The translations under genes were made by a program, and so were the position numbers. The notes below the pieces were generated by a model. It had not been told where the DNA came from and searched no databases. It saw only the letters and a program-made list of their open reading frames with translations. A stretch of DNA of 64,000 bases, taken from Letharia columbiana. Lineage: Eukaryota; Ascomycota; Lecanoromycetes; Lecanorales; Parmeliaceae. The stretch is taken from assembly GCF_014066305.1 (NCBI RefSeq), contig NW_023501065.1, forward strand, positions 124,001 to 188,000. Direction: 5' to 3'. Below are positions 51,645 to 63,035 of this stretch, one piece after another. Numbering within the stretch: the first letter of the stretch is position 1; each line of letters opens with the position of its first letter.

Positions 51645-52236
51645 CTAAGCTTCGAGCTTGACCTTCTTACCCAGCGTCGTCCGGATATCTGCGGGCTCCT
51701 ATCCTTTACATTAGTGTCTGCGTCGAAGGGCATCCATGAGCATGATGACCACTTACAGACTCAGCCCTTCGCTTCCTCCCAGCCAACGGTCCGTCACCCT
51801 TGGTGCTGTCCTTGCCAACATCTCTTTTGCCATTGAAGACAACAACGTTCTTACTGCCCACGATACTCACCCCGGCCTGAACGTTGACATTGAGACTGAC
51901 GTTCGCCCTCGCTTTCGTCTTCTCCTCTCCCGGCCCCGCTGGCTGGAAAACACCACGTAACAGCTGCTCGATCTTGACAGCTTGCTCCGTAGGTGAGGGC
52001 GAAGCGAGGGCGACGTTGTTGCAATGTCCCATGATGCGAGTGGAGGCGTCAATGGTAATGGTCTGTTGTTGTTGTTGTTGTACCGGCTGTTGGCGCACGG
52101 CTTTAGGCCCGGGACTTGTCATGTTTGGCCGGGCTGCGTTAGCGGCGTTGGAGAGCAAAGTGTGGAGCAGGGCTCGAGTCTGGGCCGCGGTGAGGATCGG
52201 TGGTGTGGTGTTGGGGTCAGTGGGCGGGACAGCCAT
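51645..52236 (-). CDS. Small conserved-looking protein of unknown function
   Basis: Exon 1 is 51757-52236 and exon 2 is 51645-51698, with a 58-nt intron (GTAAGT...GATAG), giving 177 aa. It begins MAVPPTDPNTTPPILTAAQT. A helical stretch (TRALLHTLLSNAANAA) is followed by a poly-Gln run from a GTT/CAA repeat. The centre reads TITIDASTRIMGHCNNVALA and VSLNVNVQAGVSIVGSKNVV, alternating hydrophobic residues like short beta strands. The C-terminus is basic with a possible nuclear localisation signal (GRKRRAES) and ends LGKKVKLEA. There is no membrane segment. I recognise no family. The conserved-looking core plus the basic patch suggests a small nuclear protein; this is inference only. Confidence 0.65.
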
Positions 52237-52978
52237 GATGAAGGAGGGTAAATGAGCTGGAGAGCTGGACCGTGAGAGGAGGCGAGCAGGGGGCGCAGGA
52301 AGTGTGCGAAGAGGGGTTTCAACCAGGTACTATGCCTTTCGGTATTGACTGTAGGTGGAAGATTGGTATTTTACGACTAGAAGAATGGGTGGTGGAGAGG
52401 AAGGCTCCCAATGGGATGGAAAGGGTTGAGGGGCTGGATGGCCTCTATAAGTAAACAAGACAGGGTAAATAGGCTATGGGGAGTTGTCAATAGACGTTGC
52501 ATGAATAGGAAAATTCGTGTCGGGAAAATGGTAATAGGCTGCATGTGCGGATGGGCTTGATATTGTCCTCAATAGCTAAAAGTACTGACCCTCCGAGGGA
52601 GATGGGTCGGCTAAAGTGGCTTTAATATTAAAGTACCTAAGTAAAAACAGCATCGTAGCTCGCAAGCACGCCGATATGCTTGCATGCTTGCATGCTCACT
52701 TGAATGTACCTGGTTATTGTTGCTTGTTATTGTTGTTCGGATGCGTGATTGAGTCCTCTCTATAATTCTATTGAGGACTGTTTGTAGAAATTAGAAGCTC
52801 CCACCACTCCTGCGGGTAACTAGTTTCGCGCTAGCGGTTTCCTATTGTACCTTACCTTACCCTCTTTTTTTTACTATTGTCCTTGCGGATAAAGTAAACC
52901 GCGAATAGATCCATTCGGGACACTCGCCTCGGATCCCATCCGCCTCTCCCTCCGCCGCTCTCGAGAGTCATCAGTCAA
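52237..52978. other. Intergenic with short direct repeats
   Basis: This 742-bp spacer contains the promoter of the small gene and the 3' flank of Erb1. Notable are overlapping ATGCTTGC/GCATGC units at about 52,676-52,696, a TTGTT-rich patch after it, and TACCTTACCTTACCC followed by a T-run near 52,850-52,871. No gene is supported. Confidence 0.5.
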
Positions 52979-55425
52979 TCATGTCCACAGCCGACAAGTT
53001 CCATCAGCGCCTGCGCTCACGAGCCACGGCTGGGTAGGGTGCCAGTCCAAATCCAGAACGCCCAACTCCTTCTTGACTGTGTGACCCCTCAACACCTTCA
53101 GCGGCACAATGGTCGCATTTTCCATCATGTCTCCCACTACCTTGCCGTGAAATATTTGCAGACTGCCGTCGTCAGATGCATCGGCGAAAAGCGGTAGTCC
53201 GCCTTGGTGGAATTTCACCGCTCGGATGGCCTTGCTGTGATAGCGCAACACCTTGAACGGACGGACCGAGAGATCCAGGTCATGCCAGAGGAGTCTCCGA
53301 TCATAAGTACCCACGATCAAATTGTCGCCACCCGGATGCACATCGAATGATGAAATCCACCGGGCTCCTGGTTGAATGATCTTCAGTAACTCCTGCTTGG
53401 AAAGATCGTAAGAGCGGATATAACGTTGTGTAGCGACTAGGAAGATGGGCTTGGACGGGTGAAACGAAGCCGATTGAGCAAGCCCTTTCAGCTTTCGGAA
53501 AGGAAGCTGCGTGAGATGTTTCGAGATCGTGTGGATGGCGACGGCGCTGCTTTGAGCCTGTGGACAGACCGTACTGAAGTATTCACCTCGACGGTGCCAA
53601 GAAATTACTTTGACAGTCTTTCGTAGACTGAACTTGACTAGCACGCCTTCCTCTTCAAGACGGACTCCTGGGCGTGTCCACTGAGTAGCAGGCTCCTTCT
53701 TTGCATTGCTGGTCGCGCCATTTGCAGCGTATCCCCAACCTGCATCAAGAACCTCTCGGCCCTTAGTCTCGATCTCAGGATCTCCAACAGGTGGCACTAG
53801 TAGGTAGACATCTTCGCCGACTGCGACGGAGAGAATGATCGCTTCAGTGCTCGGTCTCCATCGGACGACGTTGACCGCATCTTCGGTACCCAACTTGACT
53901 GACCATATCTGACGGCCAGTCAAAAGTTCCCATACTTTGACCGTACCATCATCACCGCCGCTCGCCAACCAAACCCCTGAAGGATCCACTGCCAAGCTGC
54001 GTACTCGACCATCGTGGCCACGAAATAAGGTTGCGCAAGTGGTGGGAAATGGCCTTAGCTCCTCTAGGCTTGGTAATTGGGGAAGCAAAGACTCGGGGTC
54101 TATATTCAGCTTACTCCTGCGTACTCTTGGTGCGAGATAGAGGTCCAGACATCGCTCGAATCTTTCCTTGAGAAATTTTTCATAGCCCGGCACTTTTCGC
54201 AACGCGTCGTGGTTTGTCGGCAAAAACTCCTGATTTCTTTCTTCTTCATCTGTATTCTCCCAAGCCTTCTTCTCATTCTGATCAGGGAGATACTCCGGTG
54301 GTGGATGGTAGCTTTGTTCGTAGCCGGGAGGAGGTAGCTTTGGAGCAGGCACATTCATGGGATGATCTGGTCTAGCAACTTCGTTCGCCCAGATGTCGTA
54401 GCGTCTGACTTCAAGCTCATCTTCTGTCTCTTCCCGTGGAGGCTTATATGGTAAGATTTTGCCCTCTCGTATAGCTCGAACAATCTTCATGACCCGCTTC
54501 GATTCGTGCTTGGAAGGTATCCATCTTCTCTTGGGCTCTGGCGCAGCGCTCAATGGCATCGTCTCCGTTTTACCCGTGAAGTACTCTACCGTGGCAGGGT
54601 ACGGATCATAGCCTTCGTCTGGTACCTCGTTCATCTGAATCCTTTTCAAAATCTCTAACCTAGATTATAATTTCGCCGTCAGTGTTGCACACTCAAAGGG
54701 AAGTATCGAGCCATGAAATATGTCTCGAGAGTAACCTTCAAGATTTGGTCCAGAAGAGAAAATATGGACTCGGAAAATACGCACTCTTGCTGGCTCAGCT
54801 CCAGCGGCTCGCCAGTTGCCGGATCGGTGAGACCAGTCCATCCCTTGGGCACTTCGATACTATCCAACAAGGCGTCCAAAGTCTCCCCCTTTGCCGGCCG
54901 TGCAATTTTCTTGCCATTTATATCGTATCCAATATGGGGGTAGGAGTCGTAGAATGACAGAGGAATATTGCCGATTGTGTTCTGAGTCGGAGGAGCGTCG
55001 CTGTCATCAGAGTCGTATACAGGGTCTATCTCAGTGTAGATGTAACGAGGGTTGCCATTGGCATCTTCTGTAATCTTGTGATTTGGAGGTGGTCTCTCAA
55101 CACCGTCATTCCCCTCTGTCGCACGTAAAGTAGCTGTGTCGTTCTGCTTCACATCTGCCAGGTCCCCTTCTTCATCCGAAGGTACCTCGTCACTGACGAT
55201 CTCATCTTCAGAGCCCCCCTCATCTTCGAGCTCGCTGTCCCCTCCGAAAAGATCGCTACTTGCGTCCTCGTCTTCCTCGTCTCTGTCGTCCTCGCTCTGC
55301 GACTGGATACCATTGAGCAGCGCTATCTCAAAGTCGTCCCCGCCGTCACTCAAAAGCACTTCATCAGCTTCTGGAGAGTCACGAGTGACCGCTTTGCGCT
55401 TTTGGGAATACGGTTGGGGTGCCAT
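52979..55425 (-). CDS. erb1: Ribosome biogenesis protein Erb1 (BOP1), WD40
   Basis: Exon 1 is 54785-55425 and exon 2 is 52979-54659, with a 125-nt intron (donor GTGCGT, acceptor TCTAG), giving 773 aa. Donor GTGCGT was chosen because it gives the family join [16 protein letters not shown]. The N-terminal ~120 residues are very acidic. The BOP1 N-terminal domain follows ([40 protein letters not shown], then [20 protein letters not shown]). A C-terminal WD40 propeller spans about 410-773 ([37 protein letters not shown], and a final [10 protein letters not shown]). Erb1 joins Nop7 and Ytm1 in the PeBoW complex for 27S pre-rRNA processing of the 60S subunit in the nucleolus. Confidence 0.94.
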
Positions 55426-55720
55426 GGCACTTTGTATTTCCTAAGAATGAGTTTCCTAGCAGCGAGGGAGCGGACGAGGCGGAGCCAAAAATCTTGATCG
55501 GGTGAACTTCGGCCCTAGCGAACGCGAGGGAATGATATACAACACTATTCGTGGAGATTGATTTGTGCTCATTCGATAAAAGGTTTTTACAGAAGCGCAT
55601 GAACGTTCAGAAACATGTACTGTTCTTCATCAGTATGTGCTAATTGACCAGACTATCCAACTTTGCGCCATCGCTTGCCATATAGACCAAACCTTGAATT
55701 TACATCAGAAGGGTATTTAT

Positions 55721-58219
55721 TCATGCCCATTTTTCGTCTTCCCAATCCAACTCAGAGTTTGAAGCCAATGCTCCCATTTCCTCAATCTCTTCTTCCTCAA
55801 TCGTTTTGCCCCCTTCCACCACCATGCGCACTCCCTTCACGGGATGCAAAAGCATTCCGGGCAAGCACATGCGTCCTTCTCCGGCCATCTCTTCTTGCTC
55901 TCCACCATCATTATCGACTTTATACCCCAGCCATCTGCGCCATAGATTCGGTGCAAATCCTGCGTCGTAGAACCAGGTGGTGCCTTTGAAATTGTGTTCT
56001 CGTCCTCCATATACACTTGTTCTTGCTCCACCTGACGCTCCGTTCCTTCCACCGTTCATCACTCCAGCAAGGTACGCTGTCGGCCATTTGCGGTCAACGT
56101 ACACCGGATGAGGGGCGTACACTGCTTTATAACCATGGTGAAGGGCCACGGATGCTGGCCACATCTCGGAGAACATGTGGTGTCTTTCAAGAAATGTCTC
56201 GCGATGCATTGTCTGCAGCAGACGACGGGAAAGGCGCGATGAAGTGCCGATAGTGGCTCTCCGCGGTGGCAGACCTTGCGTGGTGTTGTAGCCGGTAACA
56301 TCATTGACATAGAACCAAGTAGTCCCATCGGGATCGAAGAGAGGACTGAAGGTTATGAAGTCTGCTTCTTCACCAATACCCCACGCGTATCTGTCTTTCT
56401 CAAATGTCGTTGGTGGGATTGGGTCATCTTGTGCGCCGAGCATGTCTGCAGGACCTTCAGGACCCCAGACAGGTTTGTCTGTCTTTCCCTGTGGCGAACC
56501 AGGAATGTCTGCAGCGCCAGCCTTTAATCCGGACCAGACGTTGTTAGGACTATTGGTCCCCATCTCTGACTGCACTCGAATCATTTGTTTGAAGTCTTCC
56601 CAGGTGCCATGGACAGAAGGTATATAGAATCGGCCATTGCGTTCCCAAAGTCCTTTACGTGGCTGATCCCTAGACCACTGAGCGACCCTACCAAACAGGT
56701 GGTACCAGTGACCGGTGTACCGCACGTCCATCTCCCAATTCCAAAGGTACTCGTACTGGGGGTTTTGATGGGAAAAGTATTGGAGAGCCATATATGCACC
56801 TCGATATACCCCATGGACTGGGAGATCTCGGAAGAAGCTTTCCTGCAGGCCACCGTAGATGAGGCTCATTTGTCTTTCGCTCCACAGGATACCCATCCCT
56901 CGAAACTCTTCAGGGAGCGAATTCTCGAGCACCCGGTCATAGATCTTTCTGTCTGCCCAGATTGGTACATTGTCGTCCCTGACATGCACGAGGAAGTGGA
57001 CCGTATACTCTCCACCAGACAAGAGCGAAAGTTCGACGATCATGGATCGTAAGTAGACAATGTCCTCCGCGCTATATTGACGATCCCACCAGGTTCGGAT
57101 CACTATAGCGGTCCGAGGAAGAACTGTCACTGCTTTCGTAGGTAGCACACCATGCACAGCTTTGGTCTGATTGGAGGACGTTGAGATTTCTCTCCTCTCG
57201 ACCCCATGGGTTTTGGTCTCGTCCTGAGTATTTCCTGCATCCATCTTGAGGAAAATTTCATTGGCTGAGGTTTCATTGGCTACAACTCCAAATCTCATCC
57301 TGTTCTTGGATACACAGGCATCTTGAGCTGCTACCCATCTGACTCCAGTATAGTCCACTTCTGTAGGATTCCCTCTTTCTTTCCACATCTCTTCCGCCCC
57401 CTCTCTCTCCCCATTCAGACCTGCACCTGTACCGCCTCTTCGGACACTGTAGCCGTATCCGTACGGCCCCAGTCTTCCAAATCGTTCAAAGCAAACATCT
57501 TCCCGTAGGCCAAGGACATCGTGTGAGCCCATCACAGCATCAGGCAGCCCCAAAGGTACGCCTTTGTAGTAATGGACGCGAGGTATCTGTATTAGGTCTT
57601 TGGGGTCCAGGAAACACTCATACTTCTCCCCATACTCCGATTTGTAGGCCGCTGATTGATATTCTGGATATGGATTGAACGGAATGCTCTTTGGAAGGGA
57701 CTTATTCTTATTTGCCTCAATTGATGCATTCGAAGGTGCTGACTCTGGTCCTTGGTCGCTCGGATACTCTGGTATATTCTCTTCTCTAGGTACCAGCGAC
57801 CTTATGCCTCCGAAGTATCTCTTCAAGAACGGAAAGTCTTCCCATGGGGGCGGCTTTGGCGGCTGCTTATCCACCGGTCCCATTTCTAACTGTCTCGAGG
57901 ATGTCCAGCTGGCTCGTACCAAAGTCAGAATGAATATCAATAACGTCGTAAACAAAGCCAAGCAAAGATATCTCATTGTCTTTCTGCTTGGTGGTCTATA
58001 TGACTCTATTTGCTTCTTTCGTCCAGAGTTGGGATTAGGAAGCATGGGTTGATAGGAGCCGGAGCTCTCGCGGGAGGAAATGGAGTAGGTTGACGGCATT
58101 GTGTTGCGTTCATACTCGACTGAAGAGTCGGTTCGCTCGGAGTCGTACTTTTCGACATCTGGGTCGTAGCGATCATTTTCATCCGCCAAGACACTCCTGG
58201 GGCGGTGTAGTCTACCCAT
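55721..58219 (-). CDS. DUF3405 type II membrane protein, glycosyltransferase-like
   Basis: Intronless, 832 aa. A polar N-terminal cytosolic part (start MGRLHRPRSVLADENDRYDP) precedes one membrane anchor at about 83-103 (RYLCLALFTTLLIFILTLV). A long lumenal domain follows, so the topology is type II as for Golgi glycosyltransferases. The domain matches the fungal DUF3405 family: AIVIRTWWDRQYSAEDIVYL, MIVELSLLSGGEYTVHFLVH, YEYLWNWEMDVRYTGHWYHL and WGIGEEADFITFSPLFDPDG. The EMDVRYTGHW element looks like a D-x-D-type metal/nucleotide-sugar site (here E-x-D-V-R). The activity is unproven in this family as far as I know. The 3' end lies 295 bp from the Erb1 start codon on the same strand. Confidence 0.85.
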   Translation of the reverse strand: MGRLHRPRSVLADENDRYDPDVEKYDSERTDSSVEYERNTMPSTYSISSRESSGSYQPMLPNPNSGRKKQIESYRPPSRKTMRYLCLALFTTLLIFILTLVRASWTSSRQLEMGPVDKQPPKPPPWEDFPFLKRYFGGIRSLVPREENIPEYPSDQGPESAPSNASIEANKNKSLPKSIPFNPYPEYQSAAYKSEYGEKYECFLDPKDLIQIPRVHYYKGVPLGLPDAVMGSHDVLGLREDVCFERFGRLGPYGYGYSVRRGGTGAGLNGEREGAEEMWKERGNPTEVDYTGVRWVAAQDACVSKNRMRFGVVANETSANEIFLKMDAGNTQDETKTHGVERREISTSSNQTKAVHGVLPTKAVTVLPRTAIVIRTWWDRQYSAEDIVYLRSMIVELSLLSGGEYTVHFLVHVRDDNVPIWADRKIYDRVLENSLPEEFRGMGILWSERQMSLIYGGLQESFFRDLPVHGVYRGAYMALQYFSHQNPQYEYLWNWEMDVRYTGHWYHLFGRVAQWSRDQPRKGLWERNGRFYIPSVHGTWEDFKQMIRVQSEMGTNSPNNVWSGLKAGAADIPGSPQGKTDKPVWGPEGPADMLGAQDDPIPPTTFEKDRYAWGIGEEADFITFSPLFDPDGTTWFYVNDVTGYNTTQGLPPRRATIGTSSRLSRRLLQTMHRETFLERHHMFSEMWPASVALHHGYKAVYAPHPVYVDRKWPTAYLAGVMNGGRNGASGGARTSVYGGREHNFKGTTWFYDAGFAPNLWRRWLGYKVDNDGGEQEEMAGEGRMCLPGMLLHPVKGVRMVVEGGKTIEEEEIEEMGALASNSELDWEDEKWA

Positions 58220-59857
58220 GATGGACAGAGGTGGAGTGGGAGAAACGGGCGCCGATGCAATGGATTGAAGTCCTTGCTCTCATATACTCGCAGGTCGGAC
58301 GTTCATGGTCTCGAGGTCAAGCGCTAGGCGAGCTATGAGAAAGTAGACACTGTTCGCTGGCGCGGTCTGCTCTGTCTACAATGAGGGTTTTTGTTCGAAG
58401 CAAATGCGCAATTTGCATACAAGTATGAGGTTAGGCTCACATAGATGTGGGAAAGCATAACCACTCGTGGTTGCTCTTGTTTCTGGCACATTTGGTGGAT
58501 TTTGACAGATGCCCTCGGTGCAATTGGCGCGTTCTTTGTTGACGGGAAAGGTCACGTTGACTGGGCAGCGATCCCAATGGGTTTAAATCGAACGGGAAGT
58601 TCGCTGGTGCATTTTGCTGATGTCGACGCTCATTGATATTTATTTGATCGAGGGCATACAATTACGAGTATAAACATTGTGCCTATCTTCTTCACACCAC
58701 TTACCATGCTGACAGAAATTGTTCCGGTCACATACAATAGCCAATGAGATTGGAAGTTGACGGCATTCGAAAGCCACGGCTTGGAGAATGTCGTCTAGCC
58801 CAATATAATCTTACTGGTTCCATATCCTGCACCAAAGTCTTCAACATCCGAGCCCAGCCTGTCTGTACCGAATTTACCGCATCGCTTCGCCGGCAGAATG
58901 CTGCATGTTTATCTACGATTTGGGATTTTGCCAATTCCACAGAGGGTTGTCTTCTCCTGTTGGAGAAACGCTGGAACATAATACCTTGCCGAAGTGCATG
59001 GATGATGGTTCACCTCGTCAGGCATGTGTGAAAAGTCTTGCTCAATGCTCCACTTCAAGGCACTTGATTGCCAGCAGTGTCTCTTATCCTGGTTGCTGCA
59101 GGCTATCCTCCGCCAGCTCGGATTGACTGAGAGCTCTGCTTTTCATGGCTTGCCTGTAAGGTACATGTTCCAACCAATGCTATCTTTCACAAGTGTACAC
59201 GGTCGCTGCATGGCGCAAGCCACTTGGAGAAAATGGTCCCGAAGCGAGTATCAGGCCACAAAAGGTCGATTGGGCTACATGTAGCCTAATGTCTGCGTTG
59301 GAGAGCTGCCATAATTCTTCCACTCCTTCCTTGGAAAAGAAGATGGTGTACCTTCTTCCCATGTATTACTAAGATACATGGCAAAGATGAAAGTCAACCA
59401 TGCACTTTTTTTTTCCCCCATTTTTTTTTTATCAAGCGATCTCTTGTGCATGGCTTTGCGGACTTGTGCAGTTCGCGCATTCAGGGCACATCTGCATATA
59501 ACCGAAAAGAGTAAACCTTTGCGTTCTAGATTATCGTCAGCTGTCTCAGGTTGTTATTATTTGCTGCTCTTGCTTGTCGGCATTTTGGTGGGGCATTGTT
59601 TTGATGGTCTCGGGAAGTTCTCCCGCAATTGCTGGTGACAAGGTATGAGGTCACCCATCTCTCTCAAACCAATTTTAGGCCGGTATGCCTTCACTCTTCA
59701 CAATGGCCCATTTAATTACCAGCTGCTTACCACCATCACAGTCTCAATATTATCCTCCGCCACGAGCATTTGGCTCACTTCCCTTTTGATTAAGTACAGA
59801 CACCTCTTCCGCCCCAAGCCACATTTCCACCTTATTCAGCCTCAGGTGTTGCCCATC
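58220..59857. promoter_or_regulatory. Divergent intergenic region
   Basis: This 1.6-kb region between the DUF3405 gene (minus) and the luciferase-domain gene (plus) must hold both promoters. Short frames on both strands have no recognisable motif. A homopolymeric T/C patch lies at about 59,407-59,431. The downstream frame is open back to an ATG at 59645, so part of 59645-59857 might be coding. Confidence 0.5.
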
Positions 59858-60951
59858 ATGGCAGCCGTCCTTGATCAAGGCGTCAAAAATTTCACCGACA
59901 TCCTGATCACTCCAAATTCTCCTTCCAAGCTCAGCTACCTTCTCTATCCAGGTCTTCTGATCACGATCCTTATTCTTCCTGCCTACCGTTTTGTGCTCAA
60001 GGACTACCACGTCTTCTTGGCCTTGGGCCCTGGTGGCACCCCAAAGACCTTCCCAGGCTACCTCCGTGTGTCATATCTGCGTCTTTTCACCATCAGCGAT
60101 CCCTTACGGCCCCCATCACTGGCAGAAACCGTCTTTCCTACAAACGGATACCTGCGGCAATTGCCACAACGTTCGGGTCCTCGCCCTACTGTTGCCGGGA
60201 TCGCCCCACATCGCCAATTGGACCAAAAGTGCACGGCTGAACTGCATCATGTTCTTCGAGACGGTCTTCACAAACTTGCGGCCGCGTTTCCATCTCTAAT
60301 ACGTAAGGGCAGCTCCTGCTTCGAAAAAAACGGTCTTGCTCTATTCCTTTCTGCCTGTACTCAGTCAGCGCCCCCTAATGACACAGTGCACCCGGGATTT
60401 AGCCATCTGAATCCAACCTGTCAGGATACCGGGGAGATCTGTCATCTACATGCTATGGTAAGCTGTCCAGGTCATCAAAATTCAAATGGGCATCTGGTTC
60501 GTTGTGTCCTCTGAGACCTGTCTTCTTGTTCAAGGACGTCCAGCAAATTTATGCAGCAGCTAGCAAACACCTTTCCGCCGTCTCCTCGGCTTGTGCCATA
60601 GGAATTTCCCTTATATCGTAAATCTTGCTCTCGGGACGACATCTCTGCTATTCACTACTATCAATAGAGACCACCGCTGACCATCTCTGGCATCTCCAGG
60701 ACTCTAGCATGCACCTTACGCTTCACCCGCTTGACATTTCAATCGTGCTTTCCGCCGGCTGGGGAGAGAGACACCCGCTTGCAGGCAAGTACGTCCATGG
60801 CAAAGAACTGTTACCCTCTGGTTTCGTTATGATATACGCCCCACGACAGGAAAGTCAGGTTGAGACTGTGATGGAGATTGTCAAAGCGGGCGCTTGGTGG
60901 GTTGGCGGTGTGGATTTGGCTAAGGCCAACGGTTTCGGCGGAGAGCAATGA
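59858..60951 (+). CDS. Luciferase-domain (DUF5519-type) membrane-anchored protein
   Basis: Exon 1 is 59858-60457 and exon 2 is 60700-60951, with a 242-nt intron (GTAAGC...CTCCAG), giving 283 aa. An N-terminal hydrophobic segment (LLYPGLLITILILPAYRFVL) is followed by the fungal luciferase-domain pattern: FLALGPGGTPKTFPGYLRVS, LPQRSGPRPTVAGIAPHRQL, GEICHLHAM joined to DSSMHLTLHPLDISIVL, and SAGWGERHPLAGKYV with GFVMIYAPRQESQVETVMEI. The join is phase 0 and rebuilds a continuous domain. The conserved His/Glu residues (GEICH.H...HLTLHP, GWGERHP) suggest a binding or catalytic pocket. The name reflects sequence similarity to a luciferase domain; no light emission or substrate is implied. The start is uncertain: an in-frame ATG at 59645 would add 71 residues with another hydrophobic stretch. 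Confidence 0.72.
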
Positions 60952-61593
60952 GGTACACCAAGAGCGTAACCAGGAGAGAGCTGGAAGCGGGCTGGAGTAT
61001 GCTAATTTGACGAGCTCGTGCTTGCGCTGCTGGGCATCTATTTGCGATGAACGTTTTCATTTTTCTATTAGATTTTGGCAAAGTTGGCGTTTCGTTCATC
61101 AAGAGAAGTGATTCCGTGTGAAAATGGGGAATTTTGGTGGCTAATGGGGATTAGAGGATGAGACTTAATAGCAAGAGATCGATTTCAAGGAAAGTAACAT
61201 TCCATCTGCTCTTCTTTCTAAGACATGGTCGTCCGAAGACCAGAGGACTGAGCGTCACCATGCCCCCAGACAATGGTCGAGTCCTGGGTCAAGTTCTCCG
61301 AATTGATCCATTGGAGGGCAGCGAATTCCCGCGCTACGGGTTCTTGCAATCCTGCCATGCCATATGCTACTATGCTTCAATTCATGAGACAGCCCGTAGG
61401 CCCAGCTTATGTTTTATATTTACCATTTCGAGTTTATATCTCTGTTACTGTACTCTATTAGGGGTATACTTCGTAGTTGAAGACCAACGCCAGCGCCATG
61501 CACTGCGCAAAGCCAAGCCAAATCTGCCTCCAGACGCTTTTCACCAACACTATCCAGGCGTCCGAGGTGTTGAGACCTTGGACAGAACGCCGA
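60952..61593. other. Intergenic between convergent genes
   Basis: This 642-bp spacer holds the 3' UTRs of the luciferase-domain and ethanolamine kinase genes. No gene is supported. Confidence 0.5.
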
Positions 61594-63035
61594 CTATTCT
61601 TCTGCCCATCTCCTTTCTCTTAACGGCCTCTCTTTCCCATCGCGTTCCCGGCTTCCGTTTTCTTCGGCTCTCCACGCCCAATACTCGCCGAGCCTTATCT
61701 CTGCATATGATGCATAGTCGAAGTCGATCTGTGAGATAGTGGCTTGTATAAGCGCCCAAATACCCCAATACAGTCCCGGAGCGCCGCGAAACGCATCTAC
61801 TTCTTCAAAGAGGCGAGACACGTAATCAATGTTCGGATGAAGCTTGGTATGCGAGGTGTAGCTGGAAAGGTACTCTTCGATGAAATGACGACGGACCGAA
61901 CGTGTTGGGAGAACATTAAAGTCGCACGAAAAGCCACCCCATTCGGCAAAATGGTTCGCAATGTCGAAAGCAGGAGGCGAGGGAGTAGCATATTCATAAT
62001 CGATAAAGGCAACAGTGTCGATCTTGCTGTCCCCAGCCAAAGCAGAACGCGGTTGCACGATGACGTTGCCGCTGAGGAGGTCCGTGTGGCCAAAAACAAG
62101 CTAGAGTAGAAAGTATCAGTGAGACATGCTGATTCATATTTCTTTCGGAGTGCCCAGGTACCCCGTTGCCCCCTAATCCAGGTTTGTCACCCAAGTCCGC
62201 CACCGTGCGTTCGAGCTCTTTCTGGAGGGTTTTTTTGCGTTTCACTTGAGCCTCATTCGTCGTCGGTAGAGCGAAAACCCATTTCTGCATGACGGTCCAG
62301 ACGTTCGGAGTAGGCTTGGAAGGCGTGATGGCATTGATTTCTTCCAGCGAAGCTATTGGCGTTGGGGCCGACGACTTGAGCGGTACTTCCATGCCCGCAT
62401 CGGCGATCACAGCTGACTTTCCGGCCGATAGTATGGGAAGAGTTGCGTGCCATTGTCCCAGTCTGCGTGCTACTCCTCGCCAGACAGGTTCCGATGTGAG
62501 GTCCTCGGAACTGCTGACGTGACCCCGAATGAATCTGTACATGAGGCCGTTGTGGAAGCGAGCGAGTAGTTGAGGAGCAAGATTGTGCTGGGCGAGTAGC
62601 GAGTGGGAAGTGGCTTCCCCTAGTCAAGCGTCAGTCAGTACCTATCTCATGCGGCTCGCCCTCAATTACTTTCTCGATCGATCAGGACTTCAGTTCCATT
62701 GCCATACGCCCGTAGTAGGACTGCCTCTTTATCTATCTGCTCCTCAGTATAGCCGGGTCGTCTCTTGACAGCTTTCAGCAGCTAAAGAATCAGGATCAGT
62801 AGACAAGTTCCATCGGGCTCCACCAGAAGAGGGATCCATTAAGGCGTAGGCATACAGTGTTGGTGATGCCATCCTTGAAACGGATGAATTCTATTTTGCC
62901 GTCACTATGTTCCCAGTCCGGAAAGAGGGTCAAGATCAGGCGAAGTGCCGATGTCTGAGAATCCGCATTGCTGTAGGACAAAGATATGTAGGGGATCTCG
63001 TTGAAGATGTCATTGCCGGTGCCGTCGAAAGACAT
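61594..63035 (-). CDS. Ethanolamine kinase (choline/ethanolamine kinase family)
   Basis: Four exons: 62856-63035, 62670-62781, 62162-62619 and 61594-62100, all GT...AG, giving 418 aa. The start is MSFDGTGNDIFNEIPYISLS. N-lobe elements include LILTLFPDWE and IEFIRFKDGITNTLLKAV (rebuilt across the first intron), then EEQIDKEAVLLRAYGNGTEV with a GNGTE loop. The Brenner phosphotransferase motif is GHTDLLSGNVI (H-x-D-x5-N), followed by VAFIDYEYATPSPPAFDIAN (the metal-binding D and E). The C-terminal half has WGIWALIQATISQIDFDY. The enzyme phosphorylates ethanolamine with ATP in the first step of the CDP-ethanolamine (Kennedy) pathway. The FKDGITNTLLK stretch resembles ethanolamine kinases more than choline kinases; dual specificity cannot be excluded. 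Confidence 0.92.
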
